Counted from the stretch's first letter, positions 29,130-38,778 are shown. The stretch: DNA of 53,421 nucleotides from Prochlorococcus sp. AG-673-M19 (GCA_003211115.1 QCTP01000009.1:1-53421); one strand, 5' to 3'. Notes: generated by a model from the letters alone, not told the origin. Program-made: numbers and translations.

Positions 29130-29324
29130 TTAAATATAAAAAGATTTTTTCATTTCGGCTTTTTCATTTTTAAAAAATGAGATATTAGAAAAATCTTCTT
29201 TCCACATTATAGGAGAATCAATTACCTTTCTTTCAGGAGATTTTACTGAAAAAACAAATGCAAAAACAATAAACACAGTAACCAAAATAACGATTATTAT
29301 GTTTTTATCAGAAATATTATTCAT
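29130..29324 (-). CDS. small single-TM hypothetical protein
   Basis: MNNISDKNIIIVILVTVFIVFAFVF...; start at internal ATG. Confidence 0.55.
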   Translation of the reverse strand: MNNISDKNIIIVILVTVFIVFAFVFSVKSPERKVIDSPIMWKEDFSNISFFKNEKAEMKKSFYI

Positions 29325-29334
29325 AATATAAGGT

Positions 29335-29736
29335 TTAACTAGATAGTTTTTTTTCAGGGGTCGTTTTTTCATAGATTTCTAAAAAGTATAATTTAAAATA
29401 ATCAATTCCCTCCTTACCAATTAATCCAAAAGACCAACCGCAATTATTTATTACTTTAATAGAAATTTGATTAGCTAAATCCTCTTTTTCAATCCATTTT
29501 TTTTGAGGATTATATGAAAATGAAACTATATTTTCAGTTTTAATAATAGCGGAAGTCATAGCTTCATCCTTTGATAAACCATTTTGTATTGAATTACAAA
29601 ACTTTTTGGAAAAATTATTTGATATCCTATTCTGAAGAAGAGATACTGTAGGGTCAGAAGTATGAGATGCGTATGAAGTGAAAGGAAATAACAATACTAT
29701 CGAAGAAAGTATTAAAGTGAAAAAGAATCCTAACAA
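29335..29736 (-). CDS. secreted hypothetical protein
   Basis: Signal peptide; FSKKFCNSIQNGLSKDEA and NNCG resemble the ORF at 48822-49214. Confidence 0.75.
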   Translation of the reverse strand: MLGFFFTLILSSIVLLFPFTSYASHTSDPTVSLLQNRISNNFSKKFCNSIQNGLSKDEAMTSAIIKTENIVSFSYNPQKKWIEKEDLANQISIKVINNCGWSFGLIGKEGIDYFKLYFLEIYEKTTPEKKLSS

Positions 29737-29923
29737 TCGACTTAGTTATCATTTATATAATATTATAAATAAAAAATACTAAAACTTTTTTAAAAGCTTA
29801 AATTTTAAAACAAATTAAATCAAATAGAAACTATTTAAATTTAAATTTCAATTTATTAAATATAAACTAATATAGATCAAACTTAGTAATAGTATCTTAA
29901 TAAATAATTTTTGATTTAAATAT

Positions 29924-30145
29924 ATGGGACATTTTTTAATGACACTCCTTTTCTTTCCTGATTGGTCTAATGGATTACCGTCTGATTTCTTAATACTCCA
30001 TTTTTTTGTTGGGGCTATAATTTTCCCATTTAACATGATCCATGCAAAAGCAAGGAGTATTGATGCTCAGAATCCACAAGAAGCTGCTAGCGGATATAAA
30101 AATTCAGATAATACAACCTATTTTGGTTATGAAGAAGTTAAATAA
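29924..30145 (+). CDS. hypothetical membrane protein
   Basis: 73 aa with hydrophobic N-terminal half. Confidence 0.65.
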   Translation: MGHFLMTLLFFPDWSNGLPSDFLILHFFVGAIIFPFNMIHAKARSIDAQNPQEAASGYKNSDNTTYFGYEEVK

Positions 30146-30175
30146 AAACTAAAAAGAATTTAACTAATTACCCTA

Positions 30176-30403
30176 TTGATGATAATTCTTCTCAATTCAG
30201 GAATAGATCTCAAAATTTTTAGTCCTTCAGAACCTCTCGGCCTTATTATTTTATTTATAGGTTTGGTTTTTAGTGGAATGATTTTTTATATTATTTACGC
30301 GGTAAGTACAAATAAGGAGTCATTAGAAGATAAAAAAATTAGAACAGAAAAAGAATTAATTCAACAAGAAAAAATTGGTAAATTATTCCCTAAGAAAAAA
30401 TAA
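30176..30403 (+). CDS. hypothetical membrane protein
   Basis: 75 aa: TM segment then charged tail. Confidence 0.6.
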   Translation: MMIILLNSGIDLKIFSPSEPLGLIILFIGLVFSGMIFYIIYAVSTNKESLEDKKIRTEKELIQQEKIGKLFPKKK

Positions 30404-30595
30404 GCTTTACCACTTTATTTTTATAAAGTGTTAAATTAATTTGTCTTACTAGTAAATCAACTGGATCAATTAACATTAACCTTAGCTCTTTCCAATCAAA
30501 CATGGCAAAATTTTATAATATCAATTGATTAATTCATTCGTGAGGATATGTTTAATGTGTATTAAGAGTAAAGATATTTTATTTACTGTACATTA

Positions 30596-31126
30596 ATGCT
30601 AAAACTTAAGAAATGGTTTATTTCCTTGGAAAATAGTAATTTATATCTTTTTCTAGCTAGTGGAGTTGTGAATGATGAGGGTTTTTGGCTTATTGGAGTC
30701 AAAAGTAATAACTCACAAATTCTTGATGACAAAAGTCTGTTGGAATGCCATAGAAAAGAATTAATTGGAGATGAATCGGCAAAAATTATATTGGATGCAA
30801 TAAATCTAAATTTAGCTAATTTAATAAATGAATTAAAAAATAATAATATGCCATTAGATCAACCTCCTAAGGGGATTTCTTTCAATATTCCATTAGACAT
30901 TTTAGAAAATATATACGATTTCTGGTTGGACAAATATAAAGATAAGGAAGTTTGGGAAACCTGTTTTGGTCTTTTAAAATTAAGAAGAAGAGTGCCATTA
31001 ACAAATATTATTAAAAGCAACAGCATAAAAGGGGATTCAAAAAAATGGGCTATGGAAATCGAAAAACTTCACAACTTCAAGCCATATTCAGTAAAAAATA
31101 GTAGTTCGAACGAGCCAATGTGGTAA
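30596..31126 (+). CDS. hypothetical protein
   Basis: 176 aa ORF, soluble-protein composition. Confidence 0.75.
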   Translation: MLKLKKWFISLENSNLYLFLASGVVNDEGFWLIGVKSNNSQILDDKSLLECHRKELIGDESAKIILDAINLNLANLINELKNNNMPLDQPPKGISFNIPLDILENIYDFWLDKYKDKEVWETCFGLLKLRRRVPLTNIIKSNSIKGDSKKWAMEIEKLHNFKPYSVKNSSSNEPMW

Positions 31127-31206
31127 TAATTCATCTTTTATTAAAATCATAATGTTTACTCATTGAATATTTAAGTAAAATTAAAACTAAATACATTAAT
31201 AAAATT

Positions 31207-31392
31207 ATGAATACTCCATATTCATTTAATCAAGATCAAATGAATGGAATTGTAGAAGAAATATATTCAAACATAATAAAAGAATGCGAAAAATTAAAAA
31301 ATCAAACTAATTGTCCAAATGAACAAGTGGTAGCACTTTTAAGTGTAATTGCATCAAATTATGCTCCAATAGTTGAAAATAAAATTACATAG
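31207..31392 (+). CDS. hypothetical protein
   Basis: 61 aa ORF directly upstream of the PRTase. Confidence 0.6.
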   Translation: MNTPYSFNQDQMNGIVEEIYSNIIKECEKLKNQTNCPNEQVVALLSVIASNYAPIVENKIT

Positions 31393-31393
31393 A

Positions 31394-31789
31394 ATGACAA
31401 GGTATTTCACATGGAATGAATTTGATAAAAGTGTTGATTATATTGCTAATCAGTGCAAATTTTGGAAATTATCAGGGATATATGGAGTTCCTAGAGGTGG
31501 CCTATGTCTTGCAGTAGCTTTAAGTCATAAATTAAATATTCAACTAATTGAAAAGCCCATAAAAAATTCATTAATTGTTGATGATGTTTTTGAAACAGGG
31601 ATCACATTAAGTAGTTTTAAAGATATTGAAGGAGCAAATTTCTATGTACTAATTAGTAAAAAGAAACCTATTTGGTGGAATACAGTAAAATTATCCCATA
31701 AAAAAGAATGGATTGTCTTTCCATGGGAAAATAAAAATAATGAGCTTAAAGAGGAAAAAGAATATAATAAAAAAAGAGGTATAAAATGA
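31394..31789 (+). CDS. phosphoribosyltransferase-like protein
   Basis: PRPP-loop motif SLIVDDVFETGITLSSF; GVPRGGL; start moved to in-frame ATG 31394. Confidence 0.85.
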   Translation: MTRYFTWNEFDKSVDYIANQCKFWKLSGIYGVPRGGLCLAVALSHKLNIQLIEKPIKNSLIVDDVFETGITLSSFKDIEGANFYVLISKKKPIWWNTVKLSHKKEWIVFPWENKNNELKEEKEYNKKRGIK

Positions 31790-32247
31790 AAAAAAAACTA
31801 TATTTAGCTAATCCATATGGATTTTCAAAACAAACCAAAACACTTTTGCCTGAATTCATTAAAATTTTTCATGATCTGGATGTGGAAGTTTATGAACCTT
31901 TTGAGAGGACCAAAGAATTAATAAATAACAAAAAAAACTGGGCTTATGAATTAGCTAAGACCAATCTAGAGGATTTAAAATCATGTGATTGTATTTTTGC
32001 GATTGTCAATGGTAATCCACCTGATGAAGGAGTCATGGTAGAACTAGGAATTGCTATTGCGCTTAAAAAAGAAATATTTTTATTTAGGGATGATTTTAGA
32101 AATTGTTCAGATAGTAATGAATATCCTCTAAATTTAATGTTATTTGTCGGTCTACCTAAGGAAAGTTGGTCAAGAAATTATTTTCAAACCTTGAAGGATA
32201 TTAATAACCCAAAAAAGAATTTTTTAAATTGGGTACAAAGTAAATAA
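31786..32247 (+). CDS. nucleoside 2-deoxyribosyltransferase-like protein
   Basis: LANPYGFS...; NPPDEGVMVELGIAIAL active-site motif; 4-bp overlap with PRTase. Confidence 0.85.
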   Translation: MKKKLYLANPYGFSKQTKTLLPEFIKIFHDLDVEVYEPFERTKELINNKKNWAYELAKTNLEDLKSCDCIFAIVNGNPPDEGVMVELGIAIALKKEIFLFRDDFRNCSDSNEYPLNLMLFVGLPKESWSRNYFQTLKDINNPKKNFLNWVQSK

Positions 32248-32335
32248 ACATAATTAAATTTATAGTAAAATATTCTTTAGGAAGAATCATTTAAAGTACA
32301 ATCAAAATGATATAATACATTTTATTTGTTAAATT

Positions 32336-32512
32336 TTGACTCAAGTAACCGTAGGTGAAAATGAGGGTATTGAATCCGCCCTCAGAAGATTTAAAAGACA
32401 AGTCTCAAAATCAGGCATATTTGCTGATTTAAAAAGATTGAGACATCATGAAACTCCTATTGAAAAATATAAGAGAAAATTACAGCAACGAAGAAAAGCT
32501 AGAAGGAGATAA
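32336..32512 (+). CDS. rpsU: 30S ribosomal protein S21
   Basis: Manual translation (TTG start) [58 protein letters not shown]; missing from ORF track. Confidence 0.95.
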
Positions 32513-32553
32513 ATTACGGAACTTTAAACAGGAAAATTAAATTAAAAAAGTTA

Positions 32554-32895
32554 TTATTTTATACTCTTTAGTTTTTTAACAAGATTAATTCCTACTCCAG
32601 GGATAGCAAGAAGATCTTCATCTTTAGCAGAAAGAATAGATTTAGGCGTTTTGAAACCAGCCTTGTAAAAAGCCTCTGCACTCTTAGAACCTACACCTGG
32701 CATAGCCTTCAAAGATTCAATTATTTTTTTTGGATCTGCACTTTTTCTTGTTTTAGATTTAGTAGATTTAGTATTTTTTGAAGACTTGGCTGACTTCTTT
32801 TTAGTTTTCGATGTAGAAGTTTTAGCTTCATTTACATAGGATCCTTCACTCTTAAAAAGGATTGATTTTAGTTTACTTAAGAATTTAGTAATCAT
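32554..32895 (-). CDS. helix-hairpin-helix protein with Lys/Ser-rich segment
   Basis: MPGVGSKSAEAF and IPGVGINLVKKL HhH repeats preceded by KTKKKSAKSSKNTKSTKSKTRKS. Confidence 0.8.
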   Translation of the reverse strand: MITKFLSKLKSILFKSEGSYVNEAKTSTSKTKKKSAKSSKNTKSTKSKTRKSADPKKIIESLKAMPGVGSKSAEAFYKAGFKTPKSILSAKDEDLLAIPGVGINLVKKLKSIK

Positions 32896-33423
32896 TTATT
32901 CAGAAATTAGGTAATTTTATTAAATTCTAATATCCAAAAATCTATAATTAAGTTTTTAAAAAATTTAATTATATTTAGGAAGAATTAATAGAAGATAATT
33001 TTTTATTTACATATATATAAAGACATATATTTATTTAACATGCAAGTAGAAAATCTAATGAGCAACTATAAATTAGTTTAAATAACTTTTTAATTTATAG
33101 ATATTATAAAAGAAAAAATTTTTTGGATTAATTATTCTGTTCGATTTTATAATTGTTTTAAAGGTAGATTCAATTTGTGATTTACCATTATTTTTATTTG
33201 ACATGGAAGATTTTCCATATCCTTTACTTTTGATTTTACTTATTCTCAGTCAAAAATTGAAGAAATAGATTTAACTTTCATCCCATATAATTTAAATAAA
33301 TTTTGGAACATATCATTATGGTTTAATTGCTTTAAATATCAATTCTATATTGACTTTTTAATAGTTATTATATTTACTATTAACAGATACAAGTTAACAA
33401 TATAATTCAATTATATATTTAAG

Positions 33424-34029
33424 ATGCAATTAATAATTATTAGTGGACCTTCTGGTAGTGGCAAAACTACACTTTCAAAAATTATTTTAAAAAGATTAAA
33501 AAATGGAATAATTTTAAATACTGATAATTACTATAAAACGGGGATAATAAGCAAACTATTATCAAAAATAATAAACAGTTATTTTGATAGGCAAATAAGT
33601 TTCAACTGTAAATTATTTAAAACAGATCTTGAATTTATTTTAAAAAATGGATTCTCTAACTTCTCATATGAATATAATTTCAAAGCTAAATCTATTAAAA
33701 AAAAGTATAAAAATACTAAAAACATAAGATACGTTATCGTAGAAGGAATATTTGGACAATCAATATTGAAATCATTGAAAATCAATAGTTGTATTTTAAT
33801 CAATTTAAAAGTTAACAAACAATCATGTATGAGAAGAGCAATTAAAAGAGATTTTATCGAAAGAGGTAAAAATAAAAATTTTGCAAAAAGGGATTTTTTA
33901 AAAGCATGGGAATTATTTTATAAAAATCAAAAGAAAATCAATTCTAATAATTACCTAAAAAAAATTATTGTAAAAAAGAAAACTGACATAAACTCATTGC
34001 TTATAAAAATAACTAAGTTATTGAATTAA
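33424..34029 (+). CDS. uridine kinase-like P-loop kinase
   Basis: IISGPSGSGKTTLSKIIL, NTDNYYK, YVIVEGIFG. Confidence 0.8.
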   Translation: MQLIIISGPSGSGKTTLSKIILKRLKNGIILNTDNYYKTGIISKLLSKIINSYFDRQISFNCKLFKTDLEFILKNGFSNFSYEYNFKAKSIKKKYKNTKNIRYVIVEGIFGQSILKSLKINSCILINLKVNKQSCMRRAIKRDFIERGKNKNFAKRDFLKAWELFYKNQKKINSNNYLKKIIVKKKTDINSLLIKITKLLN

Positions 34030-35176
34030 TTTTATAAGACAACTTCAAGGCACTCAAAATTGCTCCTTCAATTCTTCCAAAGCCCTCTAAATCAAACCAG
34101 TCACCACAAAAAGCAATATTATGATTCTCACAAACTTGCAAATATTCAGGAATAGCTAAGCCAGTGGGTTGAGAAGCCCTCCATATCATTGAAGAAATAT
34201 CTTGATAATTCATTAATTTATTAATATATTTGCTTTTATAAAATAAAGTGTTGAAGTTATCTACTAATTTTTCTTTAAGTCTCTCTTTATTTTTAGATTG
34301 AATATACTCAGTTATAAATTGTTTATTTTTTATATGAATTACGATACCTAATTTATTATTTTTTTGCTTTTGAAATATAACTCTTTCAAATTTAAATTTA
34401 TCTTCTAAAGAATTATTTAAAAGAAAATTTCTAAATCTTTTTTTATAGTTGTCTTTATAAGAATAATCTGGTTTTGTATAAATCATAAAAGTTAACCTTT
34501 TAATATAATCTTGTTCATTAAGAAGACTAATTATTCTATCAATTTTTTTATTTTTATTTAATGGAATAGCCTTCCTCAGTGGAATTTGATTAATCTTCAA
34601 AATATCTAAAGACCTTTTATGTAAAAGTAAATTACTAGAACAAACAAGAAATTTAGTTTTAAATTTATAACCATTTTTTGAGATTAAAATCCATTGATTA
34701 TTTTCAAAATCTAATTTTACAATTAAAGTTTGAAAGAAATAGTCGACTTGATTCCTCAAATCATGAGAAGAAATTATATTTTGTGATAATTCAGACATTG
34801 AGGTACTTGATATATAATTAGATCCTTTATGGAAATCAGACTCTATTTTAGAATCAAATAAAGGATTCTTATATAATTCAATTAAATCTGAAGCGTCAGA
34901 TTCTATGATTTTTGAATCTAATAATTCCTGTATGAAAGCCCTCAATAAGTGATCATTATTGTTATTGCAAATATTAAAATTTGGTGAACCATGATTGAAT
35001 TGCCATCCTTTATTTTTAAAACTTTTTCTTGTACTAGATCTACCACCAAGACTTCTCCCATTTTCTATTATTGCGATACTTCCACTAAAACCATTTTTTA
35101 TATGACTAGATACAAATACGCATGAAGATATTCCTCCTCCAATTATTACAAAATCATATAAGTTATCATGCCTCAT
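34013..35176 (-). CDS. FAD-dependent amine oxidase/renalase-like oxidoreductase
   Basis: FVIIGGGISSCVF dinucleotide-binding motif, GRSLGGRSSTR, C-terminal IAFCGDWFDLEGFGRIEGAILSALKL. Confidence 0.85.
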   Translation of the reverse strand: MRHDNLYDFVIIGGGISSCVFVSSHIKNGFSGSIAIIENGRSLGGRSSTRKSFKNKGWQFNHGSPNFNICNNNNDHLLRAFIQELLDSKIIESDASDLIELYKNPLFDSKIESDFHKGSNYISSTSMSELSQNIISSHDLRNQVDYFFQTLIVKLDFENNQWILISKNGYKFKTKFLVCSSNLLLHKRSLDILKINQIPLRKAIPLNKNKKIDRIISLLNEQDYIKRLTFMIYTKPDYSYKDNYKKRFRNFLLNNSLEDKFKFERVIFQKQKNNKLGIVIHIKNKQFITEYIQSKNKERLKEKLVDNFNTLFYKSKYINKLMNYQDISSMIWRASQPTGLAIPEYLQVCENHNIAFCGDWFDLEGFGRIEGAILSALKLSYKINSIT

Positions 35177-35189
35177 AAAAATAATGTAT

Positions 35190-36008
35190 TCATTTTTTTA
35201 GTAAATTATAAATATCATTTAATTTATCTAAAGAAGAAAATTCAGTTTCAATCACAGGACAAATATTATTTTCATAATAAATTTCAATTAACTCATTTGT
35301 AAATTTATAAAAATCATGAAGTGAATTTAAATACTTATCTGAAATATAAACCTCTTTCCATGGTCTAAATCTAAACCTTGAAATAAATTGTTTTGATGGG
35401 ATTAATAAGCTACCATAAATTTTAATATTTTGATCATTATTCTTAGTTGTATTATTCGAAATAGATTTTTTTAAATGAATTATTTCTGATTTAAGTAATT
35501 TAGTATCAGTACCAAATTGAAGCCAGATTGATTTAGTTAATCCTGTTGAAATTTTTTTTTCAAACCTTAGTCTTTCTCCACCTAAATTATAGTAATTTTT
35601 TAAGTAAGGATTGTAAGCAATACCTATATTAATTTTTGGGTTATTATCATTTTTAAAATCTCTCATTACATCCAAAACGTCAAAGTTCTTTTTCTTATTA
35701 GAACCTGAAACAAGAAGAATTTCTTTGTTGTTAAAAGTATTACACTTTTTAATAAAATTTAAAAAATTTGTATATGAAATATCTCTATTTTTAGTATATT
35801 GATGATAAAGACTATAGTGATAAATCACATCTAATTCTTTATAGTTCTCACCTATATATTCGATAACATCATTAAGAAATTGTTTTTTGATAGACCCTTT
35901 ACATGGGATATTAATTTTATTAATTTTATTTGAAATACAGAATTTAAGCTTATTTTCAAGTTGGGGGATATTTTTAAAAGATAATTCGTATCTTAAATTA
36001 TTAATCAT
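35190..36008 (-). CDS. methylenetetrahydrofolate reductase-like TIM-barrel protein
   Basis: EILLVSGSN, INIGIAYNPY, ERLRFEKKISTGLTKSIWLQFGTD, GSLLIPS layout resembles MetF. Confidence 0.6.
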   Translation of the reverse strand: MINNLRYELSFKNIPQLENKLKFCISNKINKINIPCKGSIKKQFLNDVIEYIGENYKELDVIYHYSLYHQYTKNRDISYTNFLNFIKKCNTFNNKEILLVSGSNKKKNFDVLDVMRDFKNDNNPKINIGIAYNPYLKNYYNLGGERLRFEKKISTGLTKSIWLQFGTDTKLLKSEIIHLKKSISNNTTKNNDQNIKIYGSLLIPSKQFISRFRFRPWKEVYISDKYLNSLHDFYKFTNELIEIYYENNICPVIETEFSSLDKLNDIYNLLKK

Positions 36009-36043
36009 ATTTATATTATAAAGGTTTTTAAATCTCGAATTAT

Positions 36044-36292
36044 TTATCGGAAGCAGGCATCACTAATAATCCTTAATTTTGATGTTTTACTATTATTATT
36101 ACGTTTTAATAAGTAATTTGGAGATAAGGCTAAAGCAGCTTTCAAAGATATTTGTTCTTTGGTTGATTTATCAATTATATCCTTAAAGCATTTCCAGTTA
36201 TTTGGAATAACAATACCTGGCCATGAAGCACATAAACCTATAAATAAACCTAAAAGTAAAATATAAAAAGATTTCATATGAAATAAAAACAT
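36044..36292 (-). CDS. small secreted hypothetical protein
   Basis: N-terminal signal peptide; start may be internal Met6. Confidence 0.6.
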   Translation of the reverse strand: MFLFHMKSFYILLLGLFIGLCASWPGIVIPNNWKCFKDIIDKSTKEQISLKAALALSPNYLLKRNNNSKTSKLRIISDACFR

Positions 36293-36455
36293 AAATAATA
36301 TCCAAATTTAAAAAAATTTTTTATAAAGCAATAATAATTAAATATTTAAAAATGATATTTTATATTTGGTTTCTATTAATAAAATTCTACTTATCAAATC
36401 AAATCTAAGATGTGCTCGAGAGGTTAGAATAATCAAAACAAGATTACAAAAAAAT

Positions 36456-36860
36456 ATGGCTAGTCAGGATTATTTAATTGCTATTGCATTAATTGAGCAA
36501 AATGACGTAAGGGCTATGCCCTTAGGTGGTAAAGAAATTAAAGACAACTTAGATGAGGATGGGAATCTAAATAAACTGGGGGAAGATGTAATTTTAAATC
36601 TTCTCCTTAGAGTTTTTCAAAGAAGTGATGAAGGTGCATTAAAAAGAGTTTCTGAGGATAAAGGGCTATTATTAGTACATATGCATCCAAAAAGGATGCA
36701 AAAAGAACTTCCATTTATTAAATCCGAATGGATAAGAGATGGAGATACAAATCAATTTTTAAAGTATTTAGGTAATCTTTCGAAAGAAATATGGACAGCT
36801 TCTTTTGTTAAGTATAAAGGAGTTGAATTAGTATCAATTGCTAAAAATGAGGATATTTAA
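36456..36860 (+). CDS. conserved hypothetical protein
   Basis: MASQDYLIAIALIEQNDVRAMPLGGKE...; likely start inside ORF 36366-36860. Confidence 0.7.
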   Translation: MASQDYLIAIALIEQNDVRAMPLGGKEIKDNLDEDGNLNKLGEDVILNLLLRVFQRSDEGALKRVSEDKGLLLVHMHPKRMQKELPFIKSEWIRDGDTNQFLKYLGNLSKEIWTASFVKYKGVELVSIAKNEDI

Positions 36861-36903
36861 TCTAATTTTTAATTTTATTATTAATGATTAAAATGTTTAG
36901 ATT

Positions 36904-37584
36904 TTAAAAATAATCGTGAATAAATTCATTATTTTTTTTTAAAATTTTAAAACACTTTTTTTTATTTCCAAAATTAATAGATTCATAATCGAAATCATTT
37001 TTAATATGTAAAGCACAATTACCTTCGATACAAATACATGAATTAATTTTGTTCTTTTTGATTATTTCCTTAACAAAAGGTTCTCTTTCTTTTTCTTCAT
37101 CATAATGAGGGCAAGCAATCCCTTTGACAATACCCAAGCAATCTATAATCTGTAATTTATCAGCGAAAGAATCAGTAATTCCTTTTTCAAACCAACATAT
37201 TGCTCCTGCACTTACGCCACTCATTATTATCCCTTTTTCATAACCAATTTTCAAAATATTGTCTAGATTCCATGCTTTCCATACCGCCAACATACTTTTT
37301 GTGTTTCCTCCACCAACGTAAATAATATCTTGAGATAAAACTTTTTGTTCTAAATTTACTGTTCTTGAAAAAAAATCTATATGACTTGTTATACAGTTTA
37401 GTTTAGAAAAAGCTCTATAAAAATTTAATTTATATAAATCATTATCCCCAGAAGCAGTAGGTATAAAACAAATTTTTGGTCTCTCTTTTTTTACTAATGA
37501 TGTAATATATTTCTCTATTTTAAGTTCACCTAAAGAGCGTCCAAAACCACCCCCTCCTATTGCCACAATATTTTTATTTATCAT
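36904..37584 (-). CDS. peptidase S51 (peptidase E/cyanophycinase-like) family
   Basis: IYVGGGNTKSMLAVW, GIIMSGVSAGAICWFE nucleophile elbow. Confidence 0.88.
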   Translation of the reverse strand: MINKNIVAIGGGGFGRSLGELKIEKYITSLVKKERPKICFIPTASGDNDLYKLNFYRAFSKLNCITSHIDFFSRTVNLEQKVLSQDIIYVGGGNTKSMLAVWKAWNLDNILKIGYEKGIIMSGVSAGAICWFEKGITDSFADKLQIIDCLGIVKGIACPHYDEEKEREPFVKEIIKKNKINSCICIEGNCALHIKNDFDYESINFGNKKKCFKILKKNNEFIHDYF

Positions 37585-37602
37585 TTTTTTTAAACTATTA
37601 TT

Positions 37603-38073
37603 ATGAATTTAAAACAGATCACTAAAAAAGATCAACTTGAATTAAAGAAATTATATTTTGATTCAATATTGTCAATAGATGAGAGAATTTATACTCAAGA
37701 ACAAAAAAGAGCTTGGGCAAGCCAAGCTTGGGATAATCAAATTTTTAATTTGTCAATTAATCAAGGGAAAGGATGGCTTATCAACAATGAAAGGAAGATT
37801 ATTGGGTTTGGCACAAGGTATCCCAAAAACAGAATCTCACTTTTATATTGCAAAGGAGATTCACAAAGAAAAGGCTTTGGGACAATATTGCTACATAAGT
37901 TAGAAAAAGAAGCAAAAGCAGAAGGTCTAACTTCATTATCTACAGAGGCAAGCTTAATAAGTTATGGCTTATTCTTAAAAAATGACTGGGAAGTAATTCG
38001 TAAAGAAAAAATAATTATTAAGAATATAATATTTGAAAGATATAAGATGAATAAAAAATTTTTAGTTTATTAA
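37603..38073 (+). CDS. GNAT family N-acetyltransferase
   Basis: YCKGDSQRKGFGTILLHKLEKEAKAEG acetyl-CoA motif. Confidence 0.88.
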   Translation: MNLKQITKKDQLELKKLYFDSILSIDERIYTQEQKRAWASQAWDNQIFNLSINQGKGWLINNERKIIGFGTRYPKNRISLLYCKGDSQRKGFGTILLHKLEKEAKAEGLTSLSTEASLISYGLFLKNDWEVIRKEKIIIKNIIFERYKMNKKFLVY

Positions 38074-38080
38074 ATTAATA

Positions 38081-38398
38081 ATGATTAGAAAAAATAAAGA
38101 CATATTAATATTTAAAAGGCTATTATTATGGACTGTATATCTATTTTCAGGATATTTACTCTACTCAAGAAAAGGGTATTTATTTCCATACTTTATTACT
38201 TTTGCAAAGATAATATATCCATTATCAATTTTTTGGCTTCAAATAAAACTTAAAACAAAGGAGAAACTATTGCCAATAGATTCTTCTATGACAACGTCTC
38301 AACTATGGTTTAATATACTGCCCGTTTTAGCTTCATTAATTACTGTAATATTATGTGTATTGAACACCGTAATTTATGTAACGGATAAATTAATTTAG
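38081..38398 (+). CDS. hypothetical membrane protein
   Basis: 105 aa with several hydrophobic segments. Confidence 0.6.
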   Translation: MIRKNKDILIFKRLLLWTVYLFSGYLLYSRKGYLFPYFITFAKIIYPLSIFWLQIKLKTKEKLLPIDSSMTTSQLWFNILPVLASLITVILCVLNTVIYVTDKLI

Positions 38399-38526
38399 GT
38401 TTAAATTCTTTTAAATATAATTCCTATTGATAAATAAGTAATTTTGCTTAATGTACAAAACATTATGTAAAGATAATTGCCTAATTAGATATATTGCTTA
38501 AATTTTAAGTAGTAATAATTATTTTT

Positions 38527-38679
38527 ATGAAAAATATTACATTTAAGGGCAATATGAACTTTGATCATAAAGATAAGGAAATTAACGAAAATGAATTGTT
38601 CTCATTAAAGATTACTGACAGTTTGTATAAAAAAGATATTGGAAAATTCTTAGAAATCCTATCTTCACACTTCATATAG
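38527..38679 (+). CDS. small hypothetical protein (50 aa)
   Basis: Manual translation MKNITFKGNMNFDHKDKEINENELFSLKITDSLYKKDIGKFLEILSSHFI. Confidence 0.4.
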   Translation: MKNITFKGNMNFDHKDKEINENELFSLKITDSLYKKDIGKFLEILSSHFI

Positions 38680-38778
38680 TAAAGAAAAAAAATTGATCTA
38701 TACATGTTCAAATTAAAACAGTACGATAAATAAATAAGCTTTTGACGGATAATAAATAAGAATTTGTTAAAAACTTAA

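Noticed and set aside
37679-37903. Plus-strand 74-aa ORF
   Set aside because: Out-of-frame within the GNAT gene
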